Counted from the first letter of the stretch, positions 41,301 to 50,015 are shown. The stretch: DNA of 60,112 nucleotides from an uncultured Rickettsiales bacterium (GCA_905480015.1 CAJQOT010000007.1:1-60112); one strand, 5' to 3'. Numbers and translations: made by a program. The notes: generated from the sequence alone by a model not told the origin.

Positions 41301-42337
41301 GTGAATAAACCTTCTACAATTATCATACATTGAGCAAAAGCCTTTTGGCCTTCAATAGCGTCAATAATTGCGGTAACTATTTCAAGGCAATAAAGACGCA
41401 CTTCATCGCCGTGCTTTCTTTGATGTATATCAGTTGCAAAGCCATCTTGCACGCTATCTTTAAGCAATGTAAAGCCTGTAATTTCTGCAAGGTACATCCT
41501 TATTCTATCCTGCGTTATATTTTCTTGCTCTAGTATTTTTCCAACAGTATCTATACATTGTTTATATATTTCTAGATCAAACAAACTTCCTTCAATAGCG
41601 GCAACAATATCATGGCAATATTGATTTGCTTCATACCCATATTTTCTATTTATGATATCACCAATAAGTGAATCTTGCGAAGGTTGGGATAGCAATTTAA
41701 ATCCAGATAGCCCTTTTAACTGTTGTAAAATATTTGTATAAGATGGATTTTTTTTGTTTAAAATATTTGAAACAATTTTTATACACTGCTGAAAAATTGC
41801 TGTGTTTTCAATACCCTCAAGACTAGCAGACAAAGAACTGCGAGTGATATTTTTACCATTACCATTACCACTTCCGTCTCCTGCACCAAGGCCTGAATCA
41901 CCTTGGTCATCATCTTCACTATTGCCAATAGAAAATTGTGTATTTTTTTTATACTCATCACTTGTTGTATCATCTCCTTCCACTTTATATGAAAAGCTAT
42001 TATTGACGGAGGAACCTCCACCATTAAGGTTTGTATCACCATCTTTATTATTTGATGTAACATCGTTAATTTGGTTAATAACCGTTGATCCATCTTTGTT
42101 TTTATCGCTATTGCGTTGTTGGTTTTTTTTATTTTTTTCCACTTCAAGTCTATTCATTTCTTTGCGGAAATTTTTTGAACCTTTCGATGTATCTGAAGTG
42201 CCGAATGACCCACCGCCAGAACCACTAAAAGAACTCCCACCTCCAGAGGTGTCTTCGTCTCCAGAAAACATTAAATAACCGACGATACCAAAAAATGATA
42301 CTGCAATGCTGATAATCAAGGCTTTTTTACCCCCCAT
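38348..42337 (-). CDS. Large membrane-anchored protein with cysteine-pair 76-residue repeats, unknown
   Basis: The protein has 1329 residues. Residues 2-26 form one membrane anchor (GGKKALIISIAVSFFGIVGY), followed by a Gly/Ser/Asn/Asp-rich linker to about 170. From about 180 to 570 it has five helical repeats. The first-position Cys are at 185, 261, 337, 413, 514 and the second-position Cys at 241, 317, 393, 494, 569. The spacing is C-55-C-19-C, with 25 extra residues in repeat 4 and one fewer in repeat 5. Repeats share L-x-G-F-x-L-L and a D-I-x-x-R-K-H-G motif. The second half holds further Cys (LLCYSSQC and CPLSCEKKVDSVC), suggesting disulfides in the periplasm. I know no family. The ATG at 42337 is preferred to a TTG at 42364. 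The layout resembles a secreted or surface scaffold, by inference. Confidence 0.85.
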   Translation of the reverse strand: MGGKKALIISIAVSFFGIVGYLMFSGDEDTSGGGSSFSGSGGGSFGTSDTSKGSKNFRKEMNRLEVEKNKKNQQRNSDKNKDGSTVINQINDVTSNNKDGDTNLNGGGSSVNNSFSYKVEGDDTTSDEYKKNTQFSIGNSEDDDQGDSGLGAGDGSGNGNGKNITRSSLSASLEGIENTAIFQQCIKIVSNILNKKNPSYTNILQQLKGLSGFKLLSQPSQDSLIGDIINRKYGYEANQYCHDIVAAIEGSLFDLEIYKQCIDTVGKILEQENITQDRIRMYLAEITGFTLLKDSVQDGFATDIHQRKHGDEVRLYCLEIVTAIIDAIEGQKAFAQCMIIVEGLFTEPELNTKIVKSALMTLVGFTLVPEDKQDQFIQDIVIKKHGTNAFRYCMDIVSAIVEAMDPAMLFKKCMEAMENMRKATMVGGEEMTEKKILIHLSVMGVFNGTSTHDQRKALAQTYFGEGYEDTIIEIQQVVNIYAYDDFISRAEKLCIKIVSSIIESINGENLYGECILILAKAKEDGDTNTSIQGLIPSVSELDIQNQYKIENMFKAFLQGNGDIEAEDVCSFLVQNLISSDNALLSLDVDTNADDGTKGSGTLGGDDKNQNDSCVNLIAMIDTKYNESLQNPGQDYIGLISGYYSREAQYQFFIPNNMEGEVIDKTLRVYLNKPVVVENLPRHIDTDLTMDNDAMQLFSSLTQSQRGTIAARLYDLMRNTMSKVSANAIKGEPVLQTVLFPNLCKCSHPDFDKPLWDIAVESYISSLASQHQTQSLPSDPIERERAIISSSFFKKCRDAVKNLSVSDNTKEKIFAKLMLSLPTLNNNNVRISNDDASPLLCYSSQCTTSSLEDPCPLSCEKKVDSVCSVLTASHLESTPSNDIPSPEKIFQCAPSGDDMSLIGLRCLELADKYYFGSDDNQENFKNHCISSSINALKEFHDNAREPTQKIVHTHFSTHSNDDVNREIYTNLSAEKQHAISESIWKDIDSKRFVYQQALEKSCYSISAIERLDLALHFDRGLAIFREVGEAVKKDIIEELWKQNKTKRIVDNRPITSDVCTKVQKEVWSDVINGITPVRSGEKDVLALPPSERCRCYVHKIYLNLHKKSIHNDAQCLAISSHIKEIIADMETHLEDSTTDNIKLIQTLMVIPHFRSLPYNIKSLISQNITDDMAINKSNAPSSKADIEIIFANSQTTHHCKKIEEHTTSGKGYTTEEMENCMQTVAALTYLDTKSAGANQSNIVCKTFADSLKRETQDSGHIKRISASNKQLEDIRLSTCTQKLRAAYYYIEGIQNSYWEKEDYDRTVDDVCIEQSNFYFSKNAEMLSNLI

Positions 42338-42511
42338 ATATTGTTTGAGACACTTCTTACGCAATTTGTATAAATTGCAAATATTTGTATTTCAAGTTTT
42401 TTATTGATTTTCTAAAAAAAGTTATATATTTGAGGATCAATACTTTTCCTAATATTATTGTTTATTGTGAAAAAACCTATTTTATATATTACCCACAAGG
42501 TAAGAGGAACA

Positions 42512-43171
42512 ATGGAAAGGCGTAAAAGGAATGTTATTGCCTTCGTTCGTCTATTTATTATTATACTCAACCATCTGTCTTACGAAGATGCAAAGGGTGT
42601 TTTAAGAGTAAGACTTGGAGACATTCTAGAGCTTATTGCTAGGCAGTCTCATTTTACACTTATTACCATTGCAATTTTTCCACTTGCATTGCCAATTCCA
42701 TACCCGCCAAGCATTCCATCAATTTTGGCAATTCCAGTATTTATTTTTATAATTAATGGATTGGTTGGAAAAAAATTCATTAAAATACCACAAAAAGTTT
42801 TAAATTACTCTATAAAACTTACTGTAATAAAGAAAATTGTTATTCAGTCAAAAATTGTGATTGCAATATTAGCAAGAATTTCAAAAGGAGGTAGAATTCC
42901 ATTCCTTGCTGACAAGCAAATGAATAAAGTGCATCTTTCGTTTATGCTTCTAATGTCCCTTGCTATTGTATTCCCATTACCTGGAACGAACTACCTTCCC
43001 GCTGTGGCAATATTTATCATTGCTATTGGGTCCGTTTTAACAGATGGAACGCTTATTGTGTTTGGCTACCTAGTGGGTGTTGTTGGCATTTTTGTTCTAA
43101 TGCTGTTTATATTGTTTGGCAAGAAGATTATCTTGACATTCTTTCACTTTATAACATACTTGCAATATTAA
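42512..43171 (+). CDS. ExoD-family membrane protein
   Basis: ExoD proteins are poorly understood alphaproteobacterial membrane proteins named from exopolysaccharide defects in Rhizobium. The core has RLGDILELIARQSHFTLITI, the PIPYPPSIPSI loop, RIPFLADKQMNKVHLSFML, FPLPGTNYLPAVAIFIIAIG and VLTDGTLIVFGYLVG, which match the family's proline-rich loops and D-G motif. There are about four to six hydrophobic segments. The ATG at 42512 has AGAGG just before it; earlier starts (TTG 42458, GTG 42467) would extend it by up to 18 residues. The EamA gene follows by 13 bases. Confidence 0.82.
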   Translation: MERRKRNVIAFVRLFIIILNHLSYEDAKGVLRVRLGDILELIARQSHFTLITIAIFPLALPIPYPPSIPSILAIPVFIFIINGLVGKKFIKIPQKVLNYSIKLTVIKKIVIQSKIVIAILARISKGGRIPFLADKQMNKVHLSFMLLMSLAIVFPLPGTNYLPAVAIFIIAIGSVLTDGTLIVFGYLVGVVGIFVLMLFILFGKKIILTFFHFITYLQY

Positions 43172-43184
43172 AATATAGTGACAA

Positions 43185-44147
43185 ATGATTCATTGGGTAT
43201 CATCAAAATTTTCAAGAAAGGTTGTGAATATTGTACTGTTTACAATGCTAACACTTACATGGGGATTAGTATGGTTTATTGCTAAATTTCTTGTTGCAGA
43301 CACAACACTTACACTGGAAATTCTTGCAGGCTATCGCTTTCTTCTTGCAGGGTTAATTCTTTTTGTCGTAGCAAGGGCATCTGGCTTGCGTATGCGTCCA
43401 TCAAAGTATGAATTAAAAGTGTTTTGCATTGTGGCAATGTTTGGTTGCTCGATCAACCTGTTTCTTTTTTATTATTCATCACTTTATCTAGTGTCTGGGT
43501 TTATGTCAGTTGTTTTTTCATTAATCATCATACTTAACCTTGTCATTGGTTCATTTTTTGGTGTTAATCAGGTAAGCTTTTTTAAAATTTTATTTCTTGG
43601 GCTTCTAGGCGTTGCTGGGCTATGTTGTATAATCATTTCTCATTCAGGATTAGAAAATTTCCTTACAATGAATATGTTTAAGGGTATCGCTCTTGGTTTT
43701 GTTGCCACCCTATCTTTTTCTATTAGCTCAACTTACTATCAAACACGAAAAAATATCAATCTTCATGCCATTACATGCTTTACTTATATGTGTATTTTTG
43801 GCTTTGTATGGTGCGTTATTATGGCATATGTCCATGCTTTTTTAGGAAAAATAGGTTTACTTGAAATGAAATCGGTAGTATTTACAACAGAAATCACACT
43901 GCCTTTTATTATATCATTTTTGTATCTTGCAATTTTTGGAACAGCAATCGGATATTTATGCTCATTTACTCTTGTGCGTCGAATAGGTTCGGTAAAAACA
44001 GCGTATTCAAGCTTGCTTGTACCGTTAATATCAATAGGTATATCATATGTATGGGAGGGGTATCATTTTACTGTACTTGCAATGATTGGCATTGCTTGTA
44101 TTTTATTTAGTGAATTTTTAGCCTTAAGGGATAAAAAAATAAAATAG
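43185..44147 (+). CDS. EamA/DMT-superfamily transporter
   Basis: A drug/metabolite-type inner-membrane transporter, 320 residues and about ten membrane helices in two EamA repeats. The first begins LFTMLTLTWGLVWFIAKFLV; the second includes LAIFGTAIGYLCSFTLVRR and ends with ISIGISYVWEGYHFTVLAMIG. Members move amino acids, nucleotide sugars or other metabolites; the substrate cannot be fixed. Such transporters are abundant in Rickettsiales as routes to host metabolites. It follows exoD closely and may be cotranscribed. Confidence 0.85.
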   Translation: MIHWVSSKFSRKVVNIVLFTMLTLTWGLVWFIAKFLVADTTLTLEILAGYRFLLAGLILFVVARASGLRMRPSKYELKVFCIVAMFGCSINLFLFYYSSLYLVSGFMSVVFSLIIILNLVIGSFFGVNQVSFFKILFLGLLGVAGLCCIIISHSGLENFLTMNMFKGIALGFVATLSFSISSTYYQTRKNINLHAITCFTYMCIFGFVWCVIMAYVHAFLGKIGLLEMKSVVFTTEITLPFIISFLYLAIFGTAIGYLCSFTLVRRIGSVKTAYSSLLVPLISIGISYVWEGYHFTVLAMIGIACILFSEFLALRDKKIK

Positions 44148-44209
44148 TCCTTGTATTTTTGAAATTATATTATCACTTTGTGGGCTAATAGCTTATTTTT
44201 TTGCATGAC

Positions 44210-45160
44210 ATGTTTGAGTGGTTAACAAAAGGCAAAAAAGATACAAAAAAAATATCTAACTCAGATTACAACACACTAGCGTTTGTTGAAAAACTACTTT
44301 TCGATGTAACAAAGTGGAAAGTTATTGCAGTCGCATCTGTTTTGATTGCATTATTTGTTTTGTTTTCTGGCAGTAATTCCGATGACATTATTAGTGCAAA
44401 ATATACAAAAAAATTTATTGCAGTCATAGAAGTTGACAATGTAATTGTTACAGATAAACACCGGAGCAAGATTTTAAAAAAACTTGCAGAAAATAAAAAC
44501 TTAAAAGGTGTATTATTAAAAATAAACTCCCCTGGAGGAACAATTACAGGCAGTGAAATTCTTTATAACGAAGTGAAAAAGCTTTCAAATATTGTTCCCG
44601 TTTATAGTTTAATTTACGATGTTGGAGCTTCAGGAGGATACATGGTTGCCATTGGATCTACCAAGATTTTTGCCCATGAAACAAGCTTGACTGGCTCAAT
44701 TGGTGTTTTAATGCAATCTTTAGAAGCTTCAAAGCTTGCAGAAAAAATTGGTGCTAAATTTAAAACATATCGGTCGGCAAAATACAAGGCTCAACCTGAT
44801 ACATTCGAAGAAACAACTGACGACATTAATAAATACATGCACAGTGCTATTATGGAGAGTCATAAGTTTTTTGAAAACCTTGTTCGCCGTGAAAGAAATA
44901 TTTCTATTATAGACATTAAAAATGTTGCAAATGGTAAAATATTTACTGGCTTGCAGGCGGTGTCACTGAATTTAATTGACGGCGTTTCAACGGAGGACGG
45001 AGTAAAAGAAGCACTTACAAAGGCACTTAAACAGAAAATTGACTTTAAAGAAGTTTCATTAAAGAAAAATGAGAAGAAGAACTTCATTTCAGAGTTAATC
45101 AATCAAATGATAGAAGGCACACCTTCGTCGAAGGTTCAAGTAATGGCAATTATGAAATAA
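44210..45160 (+). CDS. sppA: Signal peptide peptidase SppA (S49 family)
   Basis: SppA degrades leftover signal peptides at the inner membrane with a Ser-Lys dyad. One N-terminal membrane segment (VIAVASVLIALFVLF) is followed by KINSPGGTITGSEI, the Ser nucleophile in YDVGASGGYMVAIG, LTGSIGVLMQS, and the Lys region YRSAKYKAQPDTFEE (short form, like the alphaproteobacterial and Bacillus enzymes). The ATG at 44210 is chosen over a TTG at 44201. The next gene starts four bases later. Confidence 0.93.
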   Translation: MFEWLTKGKKDTKKISNSDYNTLAFVEKLLFDVTKWKVIAVASVLIALFVLFSGSNSDDIISAKYTKKFIAVIEVDNVIVTDKHRSKILKKLAENKNLKGVLLKINSPGGTITGSEILYNEVKKLSNIVPVYSLIYDVGASGGYMVAIGSTKIFAHETSLTGSIGVLMQSLEASKLAEKIGAKFKTYRSAKYKAQPDTFEETTDDINKYMHSAIMESHKFFENLVRRERNISIIDIKNVANGKIFTGLQAVSLNLIDGVSTEDGVKEALTKALKQKIDFKEVSLKKNEKKNFISELINQMIEGTPSSKVQVMAIMK

Positions 45161-45163
45161 AAT

Positions 45164-46054
45164 ATGGCACAACAACCAAAAAAGTACAACAATACACGCA
45201 ACGGTAATCAAAGTAGAAATAACAGTAAAAATTATAAACCAAGAACTCACGGCAACTCTGTAGCTAAAAAGGTACACAACCCTGTTAAGTCAAAGTTTCC
45301 TTTGGACTCCATACGAAATGCAGTGCTATATTCCTTCATTATTAATAACAGAACCGACAAACAAACCACAATGAACATTTTACATTCTATACTAAAGGGG
45401 GAAATGGACATAGTGGTAATTTCAATACATAAGAGCATTAAAGACATCATGCAAGATGAGATATCAAAAGAGTTTTCAAAAAATCAAGAACAGATATTTT
45501 TTCAATTCTATAATAAAGAATCAGAATATACATTGCATAATAAGGCATTTATTGCCCATGAGAGTGATATTTTTATTGCAACAAATTCCAATATGGAGCC
45601 AAGGCAAAATGCCATTGAAATCCTTAAAAAATCTCTCCTTAAGGATAACACCGTTATCTCCGTTCCAACAGTATATGACAAAAACCTCATAATACAAAAG
45701 TATTGCCTTCGTTCTCCAACATTATTGTCAAGAATTAAAATATTATTTGGCTCAAAAAAAGAAACATTGCGTTTACACATGATGGATAAAGGTGAAGGAT
45801 CGTATTATAAAACACACAAAATATCAGCCAGTCTCTCGCAAATAGTTGTATTAAATTCTAAAGCTTTTAAAAATGCAGGTATGTTTCCTAAAAAGATGGA
45901 TAATCACGCTAACATATTTATATTTTATAAAAATATGTTACACAATGGTGTAGCGTTATTTAATCCAACTGCACGGTTCATAGAACATGGCAAGGCAAGT
46001 ACAAAGAAGTGTTGTATTTCTAAAATATGTTACTTTGTAAAAAATGTCTTTTGA
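45164..46054 (+). CDS. GT2-like glycosyltransferase-related protein, uncertain
   Basis: The 296-residue protein begins with a basic Asn/Lys/Arg-rich tail (AQQPKKYNNTRNGNQSRN) without a signal peptide. The middle and C-terminal parts fit a degenerate rhamnosyltransferase-type GT2 fold: IFIATNSNMEPRQNAIEILK corresponds to the nucleotide-sugar region, VISVPTVYD to a following strand, then KAFKNAGMFPKKMDNHANIF and LFNPTARFIEHGKAS, the usual P-x-A-x-x-x-H-x-x-x-S end. No strong D-x-D is seen. It may act on surface polysaccharide or be divergent beyond activity. It overlaps aroK by 11 bases. Confidence 0.5.
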   Translation: MAQQPKKYNNTRNGNQSRNNSKNYKPRTHGNSVAKKVHNPVKSKFPLDSIRNAVLYSFIINNRTDKQTTMNILHSILKGEMDIVVISIHKSIKDIMQDEISKEFSKNQEQIFFQFYNKESEYTLHNKAFIAHESDIFIATNSNMEPRQNAIEILKKSLLKDNTVISVPTVYDKNLIIQKYCLRSPTLLSRIKILFGSKKETLRLHMMDKGEGSYYKTHKISASLSQIVVLNSKAFKNAGMFPKKMDNHANIFIFYKNMLHNGVALFNPTARFIEHGKASTKKCCISKICYFVKNVF

Positions 46055-46622
46055 TAGCATAGCATCTCTTCAGCAGAAATACCAAAGGGAGATTTCTAAA
46101 ATTAATGAAATAAATATATCAATATTTTTTGTAGGAATGATGGGTTGCGGAAAAACAACCCTTGGAAATATTGTATCCAAAACCTTACAATGTAATTTTA
46201 TTGAAATGGATTTAGAATTGGAAAGAAAGCTAGGAATGACAGTAAAAGAAATTTTTCAACAACACGGTGAGGAATTTTTTCGTACCCACGAAAAACATCT
46301 TCTTAAAGAAATATGTCAAGAAAAAAATGATGTGATTTCTTGCGGCGGAGGGGTATACTGTGATAATGACAATATTAAACAAATTAATAACTCTGGGATT
46401 TCTATTTTTTTAAATGTAAGTTCCAAAGTTTTAGAACAAAGACTTTCGGGAGACCAAAAACGCCCACTTTTGCATAAAAAACCCGTTAATAACTTGCTGT
46501 TGCAACGAATTTCATACTACACGCAGTCACATATAATGGTAGATTTAAACGAAGGAAATATTGACGATAATATAGGGCAGATTATCACAGAGTTATATAA
46601 ATATATTATACGCAATGAATAA
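46044..46622 (+). CDS. aroK: Shikimate kinase
   Basis: AroK phosphorylates shikimate in the pathway to chorismate and aromatic amino acids. The 192 residues include Walker A GMMGCGKTTLG, the substrate-binding Asp and Arg in EMDLELERKLGMTVKEIF and EEFFRTHE, CGGGVYCDNDN (glycine-rich loop), and the lid Arg in QKRPLL. An N-terminal extension of about 30 residues is longer than usual. Presence of aroK is notable because most obligate intracellular Rickettsiales lack the shikimate pathway; its partner genes are not in this window. It overlaps ftsI by eight bases. Confidence 0.92.
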   Translation: MSFDSIASLQQKYQREISKINEINISIFFVGMMGCGKTTLGNIVSKTLQCNFIEMDLELERKLGMTVKEIFQQHGEEFFRTHEKHLLKEICQEKNDVISCGGGVYCDNDNIKQINNSGISIFLNVSSKVLEQRLSGDQKRPLLHKKPVNNLLLQRISYYTQSHIMVDLNEGNIDDNIGQIITELYKYIIRNE

Positions 46623-48213
46623 AAGTTCAAGTATAAATAAAAAGTTACGTATCTTTGCATACATTGTTTTTGCTGGCTTTACCGTCATTGTAAGTAAAAT
46701 TTTATGGATTCAATTCCAAGGCATATATGAACGCTCCCATACACAAACAAAGCCAGAAGAAACATTAAAATTTAGAAATAGAATTATTGATAGAAGCGGT
46801 AATATTTTAGCAATAAGCGTCCCAGCTTATGAATACCATGTAAATCCATCATTTATTATTGATGTCGATGTTGTTGTAGATAAAATTAAAGATATTTTTC
46901 CAGACGTCAATACAAAAAGTTTACATGAAAGATTGAGCAGCGGCGTTAATGGTTGGTTTTTAGTTAAAATGGGTATTAATGCAGAGCAAAAACAAAAGAT
47001 TGTTTCTTCAGGCATTGAGGGGTCTTTTTTTCGTGAATACTATACAAGATTTTACCCATACGGAAAAATGATATCACATACCATTGGATATACTAGGCAA
47101 CGTGAATCACATGAAATTGGAATGAAGGGCGTTGAGAGAAGCATGAACTCTCAACTGCTTGAAAAAGATGTACAACTTTCTTTGGATGCAACCATTCAAA
47201 GTGTGATATATCAAGAAATAGAGGGTATATTTAAACAATACCATGCCAATGGAGCCTTTGCAGTACTGGTAGATTTACAAACTCGTGAAATTCTATCATC
47301 TATTTCCTTGCCAGATTTTAACCCAACGGGTCAAATTAACCCAAAACATCACTCACATACTAATATACCATTTTCATCGGTGTTTAATTTAGGGTCTGTG
47401 TTTAAAATATTTACCGTTGCACTAGGTCTTGAAAATGGATTTTATCCAAAACAAGTATTATACTTACCACGGGAAATACCAGTAACGGAAACTTTTTCTG
47501 TGCGTGATGAACATCGATCGCGTGATAAAATGACTTTAGAAGAAATCGTTGCATATTCATCAAATGTTGGTGTAAGCATTATAACGCAGAAAGTTGGCTT
47601 TGAAAAACAACGAGTTTTTTTTCAAAATCTGAAAATGTTTGAAAAACCATTTTTTGAGATACCATCTGGGGAAATTGCAAGCCCTTTATTTGTGCATAAA
47701 AAATGGAAAGATTCAATGCATTATACGGCGTCATATGGCTATGGTATATCCCTATCTCCGGTGCATTTTTTACAAATTGTATCTGGCCTAGTTTATGATG
47801 GTAAAATATTACCATTAACTTTGCTAAAAAATACATCTATAAATACATCTAATGTAAAATCAGTGTTGAGCGAACAAAGTATTCACAATCTTCAAAAAAT
47901 GCTTCGGTCTGTTGTGGAAATTGGTACTGCAAAAAAAGCGACTATCAATGGCTATTCTATTTGTGGAAAAACAGGTACATCGTTAAAGTTTAACCGTGAA
48001 CTACGCAAATGGGACGGTGAAAAGAAATTCCTTTCTTTTTTAAGTGTCTTTCCGTGCGACAAACCAAGGTATGCAATGTACATTGGCCTTGATGAGCCAG
48101 CAAATGCTAGATTTCTACAAGCAGGTAACACAGTAGTAGAGGCTACTTCTAACATTATTCATGTTGTTGCACCAATTTTAAATATCAAACCTGATAAAGA
48201 TGGAAGTAGTTAA
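46615..48213 (+). CDS. ftsI: Penicillin-binding transpeptidase FtsI
   Basis: FtsI (PBP3) crosslinks septal peptidoglycan. Residues 12-33 form the membrane anchor, then comes a dimerisation/pedestal domain with RFYPYGKMISHTIGYT. The transpeptidase motifs follow: S261-V-F-K264, S315-S-N317 and K452-T-G454. The 532-residue length is normal. The context is aroK upstream and recO downstream, both overlapping. Together with rodA and uppS this supports a functional septal cell wall. Confidence 0.93.
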   Translation: MNKSSSINKKLRIFAYIVFAGFTVIVSKILWIQFQGIYERSHTQTKPEETLKFRNRIIDRSGNILAISVPAYEYHVNPSFIIDVDVVVDKIKDIFPDVNTKSLHERLSSGVNGWFLVKMGINAEQKQKIVSSGIEGSFFREYYTRFYPYGKMISHTIGYTRQRESHEIGMKGVERSMNSQLLEKDVQLSLDATIQSVIYQEIEGIFKQYHANGAFAVLVDLQTREILSSISLPDFNPTGQINPKHHSHTNIPFSSVFNLGSVFKIFTVALGLENGFYPKQVLYLPREIPVTETFSVRDEHRSRDKMTLEEIVAYSSNVGVSIITQKVGFEKQRVFFQNLKMFEKPFFEIPSGEIASPLFVHKKWKDSMHYTASYGYGISLSPVHFLQIVSGLVYDGKILPLTLLKNTSINTSNVKSVLSEQSIHNLQKMLRSVVEIGTAKKATINGYSICGKTGTSLKFNRELRKWDGEKKFLSFLSVFPCDKPRYAMYIGLDEPANARFLQAGNTVVEATSNIIHVVAPILNIKPDKDGSS

Positions 48214-48901
48214 AGACACTGCCTTTATTTGCAAGGTAGTAAAACAAGGGCAAACTTCAATTGTGGTATCTTTATTTTCGCAAAATCACGGTATAATTAC
48301 CGGCTATTTCAAAGGTGGTGCAATGAAAAATAAACTATCAATATGTATGGTGGGAAACCTTGTAGAATTTACATGGAAGGCAAGAGTCCTTTCGCAGCTT
48401 GGAACACTTGAGGTCAATCTTCTTGAAAATTTTTCTACTATTTTCTCACTGCACAAGTCATCAATTGTGAACTCTGTATGTGAATTAACAATGATTCTTT
48501 TGCAAGATAATGATGCTCATACAAGTATTTTTTATAAAATGTATGAATTATTTAATACCCTCAAAAAAGAAAATGATAATTTATACGCTTTTCAACAGTA
48601 TGTTTTGTTTGAAAATAATTTTTTTTCAGACATTGGCTTTGGTTATAATTTTAAAGAATGCAATATTTCCGGTGAGGTTCCAATGTTTATTTCACCAAAA
48701 ACGGGCAATACCGTTTCACAAAGCGTTGGCACCGGATACGAAAACAGATTATTTAAAATTCCATTATTTATATTAGATAGTACAATAACACCAATAAAAG
48801 AAGATTTACATAAAATGATGGATATCAACTTGCATTTCTTAAAACTTCATATAGATACAAACAAACTTTGTGTAAGAAGTTTTATGTTAAGTCTTTTTTA
48901 A
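48200..48901 (+). CDS. recO: DNA repair protein RecO
   Basis: RecO helps RecA load on gapped DNA in the RecFOR pathway. The 233 residues start with an OB-fold (FICKVVKQGQTSIVVSLFSQ, then GIITGYFKGGAMKNK) followed by a helical domain with SSIVNSVCELTMILLQ and QQYVLFENNFFSDIGFGYNF. The zinc-finger Cys set of some RecO proteins is absent, as in many alphaproteobacteria. It overlaps ftsI by 14 bases, so it is coupled. Confidence 0.85.
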   Translation: MEVVKDTAFICKVVKQGQTSIVVSLFSQNHGIITGYFKGGAMKNKLSICMVGNLVEFTWKARVLSQLGTLEVNLLENFSTIFSLHKSSIVNSVCELTMILLQDNDAHTSIFYKMYELFNTLKKENDNLYAFQQYVLFENNFFSDIGFGYNFKECNISGEVPMFISPKTGNTVSQSVGTGYENRLFKIPLFILDSTITPIKEDLHKMMDINLHFLKLHIDTNKLCVRSFMLSLF

Positions 48902-48907
48902 AAATAT

Positions 48908-49741
48908 ATGGGTTTATTGAGTGGTATCAAATCTTTGTTTGCACAGAAGGTTGATTCAAACAAAGTGGCAAGCTTGAAGGAGTTACTTTTAGTAAGCGAT
49001 GTTTCATACACTACAACGGAATACCTTATTAACAAGGTGCACAAAAGCAACAACATTCCTGATGATTTGCAAAAAGAATTAAAAAAAATACTTATACAGG
49101 CTGAAGTTAAATTTGAATGTAAGTCTAAGCCTTTCGTAATTTTTATGTATGGCATTAATGGATCTGGCAAAACTACAACTATTTTAAAAGTTGCAAACCT
49201 TTTGCAAAATCAAGGTAAAAAAGTCCTCGTTGCTGCATGTGACACATTCCGTGCCGCAGCTGCAAATCAATTATCGCAAATGTTAAATACAATTGCCTGT
49301 GAATGCGTATGTGCTGAAACAGAAAAATCCGACCCTGCATCTGTTGCATTTATTGCATCAAAAAAGGTTATAGAAGAAAATTACGATGTGCTTATTGTTG
49401 ACACCGCTGGACGCCTTCATACAAATACGAACCTTATGGCAGAGCTTGCAAAAATTCATAAAGTAACACTCAAGAACCTCCCCAATGCTGAACACCTTAA
49501 TATTGTGATTATGGATGCAACAATTGGGCAAAATTCATTAATTCAGGTACAAAAATTTAACGAAGTTGTTCCAATTTCAGGGGCTATTATTACAAAGATT
49601 GATACCTTGGCCAAGGGTGGTGCAATTGTTTCCGTCATTCATGAAATGAAGAAAAAAGTATATTTCACATGTCATGGGTCAAAGGCTGATGAACTTAAGG
49701 TGTTTGAAGCTGAAACTTTTATAGAGCAATTTCTTGAATAA
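48908..49741 (+). CDS. ftsY: Signal recognition particle receptor FtsY
   Basis: FtsY is the SRP GTPase receptor at the inner membrane. The 277-residue protein is the compact NG-domain form without an acidic A domain. G1: GINGSGKTTTILKVANLL; I-box/DTFRAAAANQL; G3: DTAGRLHTNTNLMAEL; G4: TKIDTLAKGGAI, where most have T-K-L-D-G. The ATG lies six bases after recO, so they are probably cotranscribed. After it, 274 bases without a gene separate it from nusG. Confidence 0.95.
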   Translation: MGLLSGIKSLFAQKVDSNKVASLKELLLVSDVSYTTTEYLINKVHKSNNIPDDLQKELKKILIQAEVKFECKSKPFVIFMYGINGSGKTTTILKVANLLQNQGKKVLVAACDTFRAAAANQLSQMLNTIACECVCAETEKSDPASVAFIASKKVIEENYDVLIVDTAGRLHTNTNLMAELAKIHKVTLKNLPNAEHLNIVIMDATIGQNSLIQVQKFNEVVPISGAIITKIDTLAKGGAIVSVIHEMKKKVYFTCHGSKADELKVFEAETFIEQFLE

Positions 49742-50015
49742 GAAAAATAAAAAATTGCATAAAATAATTTTTATATTTGTGTACATTAGAAAAAACACAA
49801 TACAGCAACTTATCATCGCTTGTAAACCTCCTAAATAATAAAAATGTTGCCTTAAACCGTGTCAATAAGAGTGTTATCAATTTATGCATTAATAGACAAT
49901 ATTATACAAAATTAGAAACGAGCAATACGGCATTACATCATTAAGAAAAAATAATTCTTGACAAACGGTTTATTATTAGTTGAAAGAAGATATAAAATAA
50001 AACTTTGATATCACT

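Noticed and set aside
49964-50015. Complete nusG promoter
   Set aside because: TTGACA is perfect but no -10 of acceptable spacing follows.
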